This document shows positions 59,323-64,000 of a stretch of 64,000 bases of DNA, piece by piece. This DNA comes from Sulfuricella sp. Its GTDB lineage: Bacteria > Pseudomonadota > Gammaproteobacteria > Burkholderiales > Sulfuricellaceae. The stretch's first letter is position 1. Each line of letters starts with the position of its first letter. Under the pieces are notes generated by a model. It was not told the origin of the DNA. It ran no database searches and worked only from the letters and a program-made list of their open reading frames with translations. Made by a program: the position numbers and the translations under genes. The stretch is taken from assembly GCA_041651995.1 (NCBI GenBank), contig JBAZID010000001.1, positions 682,001 through 746,000 of the forward strand, read 5' to 3'.

Positions 59323-60735
59323 TTAAGCTTGCGCCTGCTGCCAGGCCAGGTACTCTGAGCGACGCAGCCGATACCGGGCGATACTGCCTTCGTGCAACTG
59401 GCGGAAGGCTGCCGCGAGCATCTCGGCGAATGCAGCCCGGTCTGTCTCTGCAGCAAACTCAGTAGCAAGTTCGGCCATCATGGCCGGACTGGGCTGCCGC
59501 AATCCTTTGATGACGACTTGAACGGCCTGAATCAAAGATTCACGGTACTTGATCTTGAGCGGGTCGGGTTCGACCATCGTCTGAGTGATGGCCAGGTAAC
59601 GCTGGCACGACCGCTCATAAGCCCAGACAAACACATCGCGCAACAGCTCAACCTGGTTGAGTTCGTACACGCCCAGCGTGCCCTCGATGTAAGCGCGTTC
59701 TGGTACATCGATGAAGGACAGTGGACACAGGTTGTGCTTGATCAGCGGGATGTTGGCGCCGATGCGTGAGACCCGTTTGTTCACATCTTCGAAAGGTTGC
59801 AGGTAGGGCAACTGCACCATCAGGAAGAATGCCTGCTCGAAGGGATCCGGTATGGCAGCGCTTTTTTCCAGCAGCAGCGCAAAGCAGTCCTCGATCACCT
59901 GCGGCATGGCCAGGGGAAGAAACACGGTTCCGGAAATATCGACTGGCCGCCGACGCAGCCGGCCACTGGTTTCGGGGTCGCGCATCAAGTCCTGGGACAA
60001 CACGGCATGCAGGTTCTTGATGGTGAAGGCATCGAAGCCCACCTCATCGGCATCCTCGATCAGCATCTCAATGGCCGCCTTGTGGTTCAGGATCATCTGT
60101 GTCTCGATGGCATCCTTCCCTTGGGCGATTTGCCCGAACTCAATCAGGTTCTGGGTATCGAGCCGGCTGTAAGTGTTGCCTTCCAGCTTTGATGATGCCC
60201 AGGACAAATCAACCAGCAGCCGCCCCAGGATTTCGCGGGCATAGGTGCCCGCCGGCCGCTCACCCACAGGGGTGCGCCCCATTTCATGAAGCTGACGCCG
60301 AAGTGACTCAGGCAGGTAAAACGTTGTCCCAGGTTGGTAAGCCTCCAGGAATTCACCCTGGTATCCGACCGGCCGGCGGTGCATCAGCGGGAGCCTGACC
60401 TGGTCGCGAATGGCGGCACCCTCAAAAGAAACTGGCACATACAGTTCTGCCTCTGCTGTCATGACGGCCGTCGCCGTCGCCGTCGCCACGCTCATGGCTT
60501 GAACCACGGTGCCCGGCATCAGCTTATAGATCAAGGCAACGCTTTCACCCTCTGTGGTCAGTCGGCGCTCATTAACGAGCTTGTGCAAGCGGCGCTGCAA
60601 TGTGCGACGGTTGGGCTTGGCGCCCTGACAGCGCCCAATTTCTGCCTCAATGGCTGATATGCCCAAGCCATTGGAATGGGTTGCGACGATGGATTCGATC
60701 AGCTTGAGTTCTTCGGTCGGTGTGGTGCGCGGCAT
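59323..60735 (-). CDS. Fic-family protein with N-terminal winged helix; degenerate active site
   Basis: 470 residues from ATG 60735 (GAGGATGAACCG upstream). The N-terminal 65 residues resemble a DNA-binding winged helix (ISAIEAEIGRCQGAKPNRRTL). The middle holds SSKLEGN (181-187), the (S/T)xxxE(G/N) inhibitory motif. The Fic motif reads QPFEDVNKR (313-321): Gln replaces the catalytic His of HPFxxGNGR and Val the first Gly. AMPylation is therefore unlikely by the usual mechanism; a regulatory or binding role is possible. A cluster of TGTCG half-sites lies before the gene. It is divergent from uppP. Confidence 0.85.
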   Translation of the reverse strand: MPRTTPTEELKLIESIVATHSNGLGISAIEAEIGRCQGAKPNRRTLQRRLHKLVNERRLTTEGESVALIYKLMPGTVVQAMSVATATATAVMTAEAELYVPVSFEGAAIRDQVRLPLMHRRPVGYQGEFLEAYQPGTTFYLPESLRRQLHEMGRTPVGERPAGTYAREILGRLLVDLSWASSKLEGNTYSRLDTQNLIEFGQIAQGKDAIETQMILNHKAAIEMLIEDADEVGFDAFTIKNLHAVLSQDLMRDPETSGRLRRRPVDISGTVFLPLAMPQVIEDCFALLLEKSAAIPDPFEQAFFLMVQLPYLQPFEDVNKRVSRIGANIPLIKHNLCPLSFIDVPERAYIEGTLGVYELNQVELLRDVFVWAYERSCQRYLAITQTMVEPDPLKIKYRESLIQAVQVVIKGLRQPSPAMMAELATEFAAETDRAAFAEMLAAAFRQLHEGSIARYRLRRSEYLAWQQAQA

Positions 60736-60760
60736 CGGTTCATCCTCTATAGGGCTGTGC

Positions 60761-60833
60761 TGTCGCGCAAGAACGACAAAGCACGACAACATTTTCGTCG
60801 CGCAATGTGTCGTGCGTCAAGTACATACTGTCG
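60761..60833. promoter_or_regulatory. Cluster of TGTCG/CGACA half-sites between fic and uppP
   Basis: TGTCG or its complement occurs five times: 60761, 60774, 60784, 60808 and 60829. The strongest pair is GCACGACA (60781-60788) and TGTCGTGC (60808-60815), a perfect 8-bp inverted repeat. It covers the start region of the Fic gene and precedes uppP. It may be an operator, possibly for the Fic protein's own winged helix. Confidence 0.55.
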
Positions 60834-60896
60834 CCCTTAAATGAAAAGTGTCTGATTGCGCGCTATAATGCGGCTTTACATCCGAAAGCCCGTATC

Positions 60897-61721
60897 TTGG
60901 ACTCCATTCTCCTGCTCAAAGCCCTGATCCTCGGCATTATCGAGGGCCTGACCGAATTCCTGCCCATTTCAAGCACCGGCCATCTGATCATTGTTGGCGA
61001 CCTGCTGGGCTATACGGATGAAAGCAGCAAGGTGTTCAAGATCGTCATCCAGCTCGGCGCGATTCTGGCGGTGTGCTGGGACTATCGCCGGCGGCTGGGT
61101 ACTATGCTGGGCGGGCTGATCGACAAGCCTTCGGAGCAACGCTTCGCCAGTCTGCTGGTGATCGGTTTTCTCCCGGCGGCGGTGCTGGGGCTGATGTTTC
61201 ATTCCACCATCAAGGCGCTGCTGTTCAATCCGCTGACCGTCGCCACCGCGCTGGTGGTGGGCGGGATCATTATCCTTTACGTGGAAAAACGCGCTTATCA
61301 TCCGCGCATCCAGTCGGTCGACGAGATGCGCTGGCCGGATGCGCTCAAGGTGGGCTTTGCGCAGGCGCTGGCGATGATTCCGGGCACTTCGCGCTCGGGT
61401 GCGACCATCATGGGGGGGCTGGTGTTCGGCTTGTCACGCAAGACGGCGGCGGAATTTTCCTTCTTTCTCGCCATCCCGACCATGTTTGCGGCCACGGCCT
61501 ACGATCTCTACAAAAACTGGGCGCTGCTCCGGATGGATGACCTGCCGGTATTCGCAACGGGCTTCGTGGCGGCTTTCTTCGCTGCCATGTGGGCGGTCAA
61601 GAGTTTTATCCGTTTCATCTCCAACCACACCTTTGTGGTCTTTGCGTGGTACCGCATCGTGCTGGGTCTGGTGGTGCTGGTAACGGCCTATTCCGGCGCG
61701 GTGAACTGGTCGGCCATGTAG
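60897..61721 (+). CDS. uppP: Undecaprenyl-diphosphatase (bacitracin resistance)
   Basis: 274 residues; membrane enzyme recycling the C55 lipid carrier of wall synthesis. LILGIIEGLTEFLPISSTGH with the Glu-rich and SSTGH motifs, and MIPGTSRSGATIMGG with the catalytic Arg-Ser. The family starts at LDSILLLKALIL, so the start must be TTG 60897 (no ATG in frame). A TATAAT box lies at 60864-60869. The reading from GTG 60807 runs through the operator cluster and is rejected. Confidence 0.9.
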   Translation: MDSILLLKALILGIIEGLTEFLPISSTGHLIIVGDLLGYTDESSKVFKIVIQLGAILAVCWDYRRRLGTMLGGLIDKPSEQRFASLLVIGFLPAAVLGLMFHSTIKALLFNPLTVATALVVGGIIILYVEKRAYHPRIQSVDEMRWPDALKVGFAQALAMIPGTSRSGATIMGGLVFGLSRKTAAEFSFFLAIPTMFAATAYDLYKNWALLRMDDLPVFATGFVAAFFAAMWAVKSFIRFISNHTFVVFAWYRIVLGLVVLVTAYSGAVNWSAM

Positions 61722-61763
61722 CTTCTGGCTACATGGCCATTTCCCCTCGGGAACGAGGAGCGG

Positions 61764-64000
61764 TCAGTGCAGGCTGCCTTTGACGAAGCCTGAAATATAC
61801 CCCAGCAGTTCTTCTTCCTGGTACGGCTTGCCCAGGTAAACGTTGACGCCCAGTTCCTGCGCGTAGTTACGGTGCTTTTCCGCCGTGCGCGAGGTGATCA
61901 TGATGATCGGGATATGCGCGGTTTTGGCATTGCCACGTATGTTCTTGGTCAGTTCGAAGCCATCCATGCGCGGCATTTCGATATCGACCAGCATCACCTG
62001 GGGCGTGACGTCCTCGAGCGCCTGGAGCGCATCCACGCCGTCCTTTGCGGTGACGACCTGATACCCCTCGCGGGTCAGCAGCTTGCTGGTGATCTTGCGT
62101 ACGGTGAGCGAGTCATCCACGATCATGACAACCGGTGCAGCAGCGACGAGTTGCTCGGCGACTGGCGCCGCGGGCTGCTGGGCTACCAGGGCCGGGATAT
62201 CATGACGCTGGGCGAGTTGCACCGGGTTCAGAATCAGCACCACCTTGCCGTTACCGAGCACCGTGGCGCCGGCTATGCCCGGTATGCGAGCCAGTTGAGG
62301 CCCGATATTCTTGACCACGATTTCGCGGTTGCCAATCAGTTCGTCCACATGCACGGCCACCCTCTGTACGCCGCTGTGGAGCAGCATGATGAGGGTATAG
62401 CGCTGTATGGCCGGGACGGATTCCAGATCATCCAGCAGGCGCGGGAAGTAATACAACGGGTAGTGATTGCCCTGCCACAGAATTTCCTGTTTCTGGTAAG
62501 CCTCTGCAAGCCCGTCGGCTTTCAGTTCCTGTACCTGGTCCACCATGGTTGAAGGCAGTGCGTAGACCGTGTTCCCGCTACGCACCAGCACCGCCTGGGT
62601 GACTGCCAGGGTAAGCGGCAGGTAAATGCTGAAAGTGGTGCCCTTGCCGGCTTCCGAGGCTGCTTCGACACGTCCGCCCAGCGTAGTGATTTCGTTGCGC
62701 ACCACATCCATGCCGATGCCGCGTCCGGAAACCTGGGTGATTTCGCTGGCGGTGGAGAAGCCCTGGGCGAAAATAAGCTCCGTCAATTGGGTCGGCGTGG
62801 CTTCAGCATCCGCGGCCAGCAGTCCCTGCTCCACCGCCTTGGCACGAATTCTGTTCAGGTCGATGCCGTGCCCGTCGTCGCTCAGGGTAATCAGGATCTC
62901 GTTGCCTTCCTGGCGCGCCTGAAGTTCGATGTTTCCGGTTTCCGCTTTGCCCGCCGCGAGACGTTTGCCGCCGCTTTCAAGTCCGTGGTCAAGGGCATTG
63001 CGCAGCAGATGTTCGAACGGTGCCGTCATCTTCTCCAGCACACTGCGGTCCAGTTCCACCTGTTCGCCAACGATGTCCAGATTGGCGCGCTTGCCCAGCT
63101 CTTTCGAGGTTTGGCGCACGATGCGGTAGAGTCGTTCCGAAATGCTGGCAAGAGGCACCATGCGGGTACGCAGCAGTTCCTGCTGCAATTCCTTGGTCAT
63201 GCGCGACTGTGCCAGTAGAGCGGCTTCGGTTTCATCCAGGTTCTTGAGCAGGTTGTGCTGCACGCTGGCGACGTCGTTGACGCTCTCCGCCATCATGCGC
63301 GTGACTTCCTGCAAGCGGGTAAACCGGTCAAATTCCAGTGGGTCGAAGTCGGCGTCACTTTCCTTCGCGTGGGAGAGTTGCGATTGCATCTGGCTTTCGG
63401 CCTGGATCTCGATTTCGCGCAACTGGCTACGCAGACGGTTGATACTTTCGGTGAGGTCAAACAGGGAACGCTTGAAACTCTGCATTTCCCCCTCGATGCG
63501 GGAACGCGCAATACTGACTTCGCCCGCCTCGTTCACCAGGCGGTCGACCACATCTGCACGTACCCGCAGCATAGCCTTGACCGCAGCTTCAGGCTCCGCA
63601 GCCAGGGCGGCGACTACCGTGGCCGCTTGTCCAGCAGCGGCAGGGTGTGGCGCCGCGACGGCTTCCTCCGATGTTCCCTGACGCAGACGATCCAGCACAT
63701 CGCCCATGCGATCGAATTCGTTTTCCAGCGTGGCGAAAAGATCAGGCGGCAAATGGCCGGACTCGACGGCGGCGAGGACCTGCGCCTCCATGTTGTGAGT
63801 CAGTTCGCCGAGACGCATGGCGCCTGCCATGCGGGCACTGCCCTTGATAGTATGCAGCGCCCGTTGCAGACTGTTTGAAGCCTGGTCGTCCGAGGTATTG
63901 GTGCGCCATGCGCGAAGCTCTGCGCCGACGAGCGGGAACAGATCCTCGGCTTCTTCAAGGAAGATGGGCAGTAGTTCCGCATCGATATCGTCGCGGATGG
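61764..64000 (-). CDS. ChpA/PilL-type hybrid chemotaxis kinase, 3' part
   Basis: CheA-family kinase of the type IV pilus or twitching type; the 5' end lies beyond the window. Visible order: an Hpt domain with LHTIKGSARMAGAMRLGELTH (just beyond residue 1 of the internal ATG 63830), a P3 dimerisation region, HATPase (LLRNALDHGLESGGKRLAAG, LSDDGHGIDLNRI), a CheW-like domain (VHVDELIGNREIVVKN) and a C-terminal receiver (VMIVDDSLTVRK, VDIEMPRMDGFE, LGKPYQEEEL). Loss of the 5' part is only the window edge. Convergent with uppP. Confidence 0.93.
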   Translation of the reverse strand, partial: IRDDIDAELLPIFLEEAEDLFPLVGAELRAWRTNTSDDQASNSLQRALHTIKGSARMAGAMRLGELTHNMEAQVLAAVESGHLPPDLFATLENEFDRMGDVLDRLRQGTSEEAVAAPHPAAAGQAATVVAALAAEPEAAVKAMLRVRADVVDRLVNEAGEVSIARSRIEGEMQSFKRSLFDLTESINRLRSQLREIEIQAESQMQSQLSHAKESDADFDPLEFDRFTRLQEVTRMMAESVNDVASVQHNLLKNLDETEAALLAQSRMTKELQQELLRTRMVPLASISERLYRIVRQTSKELGKRANLDIVGEQVELDRSVLEKMTAPFEHLLRNALDHGLESGGKRLAAGKAETGNIELQARQEGNEILITLSDDGHGIDLNRIRAKAVEQGLLAADAEATPTQLTELIFAQGFSTASEITQVSGRGIGMDVVRNEITTLGGRVEAASEAGKGTTFSIYLPLTLAVTQAVLVRSGNTVYALPSTMVDQVQELKADGLAEAYQKQEILWQGNHYPLYYFPRLLDDLESVPAIQRYTLIMLLHSGVQRVAVHVDELIGNREIVVKNIGPQLARIPGIAGATVLGNGKVVLILNPVQLAQRHDIPALVAQQPAAPVAEQLVAAAPVVMIVDDSLTVRKITSKLLTREGYQVVTAKDGVDALQALEDVTPQVMLVDIEMPRMDGFELTKNIRGNAKTAHIPIIMITSRTAEKHRNYAQELGVNVYLGKPYQEEELLGYISGFVKGSLH

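Overview
The window looks like chromosomal DNA of a betaproteobacterium. The likely placement is Nitrosomonadales (Sulfuricella/Gallionella/Sideroxydans type). This rests on dense housekeeping operons, a tkt-gap-pgk-pyk-fba cluster, dusB-fis, an mre/mrd cell-wall cluster, a regulatory PTS (EIIA-HPr-EI) beside gshB, and long betaproteobacterial proteins such as the DUF3683 oxidoreductase. No rRNA, tRNA, CRISPR array or intact insertion sequence was seen.

Layout. 0-1.2 kb: argA (5' part) and rsmE. 1.2-2.7 kb: a CXXC thioredoxin-like protein and an inositol-monophosphatase-family enzyme. 2.9-10.2 kb: central carbon cluster tkt, gapA, pgk, pyk, fba. 10.2-17.4 kb: dusB-fis, purH, purD, a Sua5/YrdC protein and phoB-phoR behind a Pho box. 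17.4-23.4 kb (minus strand): a conserved protein of unknown function, a 1275-residue FAD/FeS oxidoreductase and a YqaA-type membrane protein. 23.4-29.0 kb (minus): mreB-mreC-mreD-mrdA-rodA. 29.1-32.5 kb: gatCAB. 32.5-36.3 kb: DUF4124 protein, pyrE, xth and an AmpG-like permease, bracketed by a long inverted repeat. 36.3-43.5 kb: a TauE/SafE-like protein, then on the minus strand gshB-apbE-EIIA-HPr-EI-metX-metW. 43.7-50 kb: a heme-sensor GGDEF/EAL protein, an unknown protein and a small accessory block (monooxygenase-like, two GNATs, DUF2938). 50-56.5 kb: envelope genes (epimerase, glycosyltransferase, waaC, waaA, tolC, rhodanese, pcm). 56.6-58.6 kb: TPP riboswitch and thiC. 58.6-60.8 kb: a graveyard of a toxin-antitoxin remnant and REP-transposase (RAYT) remnants, then a Fic-family protein. 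60.9-64 kb: uppP and the 3' part of a ChpA/CheA-type hybrid kinase.

The most striking non-genic content is at least six families of short inverted repeats between genes. Two families (A: GTGAGGG/CCCTCAC; D: TCAGCTA/TAGCTGA) have arms built of tandem heptamers around unrelated loops. One (B: CACGGAG) has nonamer arms, and one inverted pair of it brackets 3.4 kb. Two (C, F) are GTAG...CTAC REP-like doublets, and one (E) has perfect 26-bp arms. Many sit so tightly against genes that they supply stop codons (tkt, pgk, thioredoxin-like), C-terminal tails (phoR, gatA, gshB, waaA) or a start codon and signal-peptide n-region (apbE). Because 7 is not a multiple of 3, the G-rich arm of family A stops translation in all frames and its C-rich arm is open in all frames. 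This gives the element a definable effect on translation.
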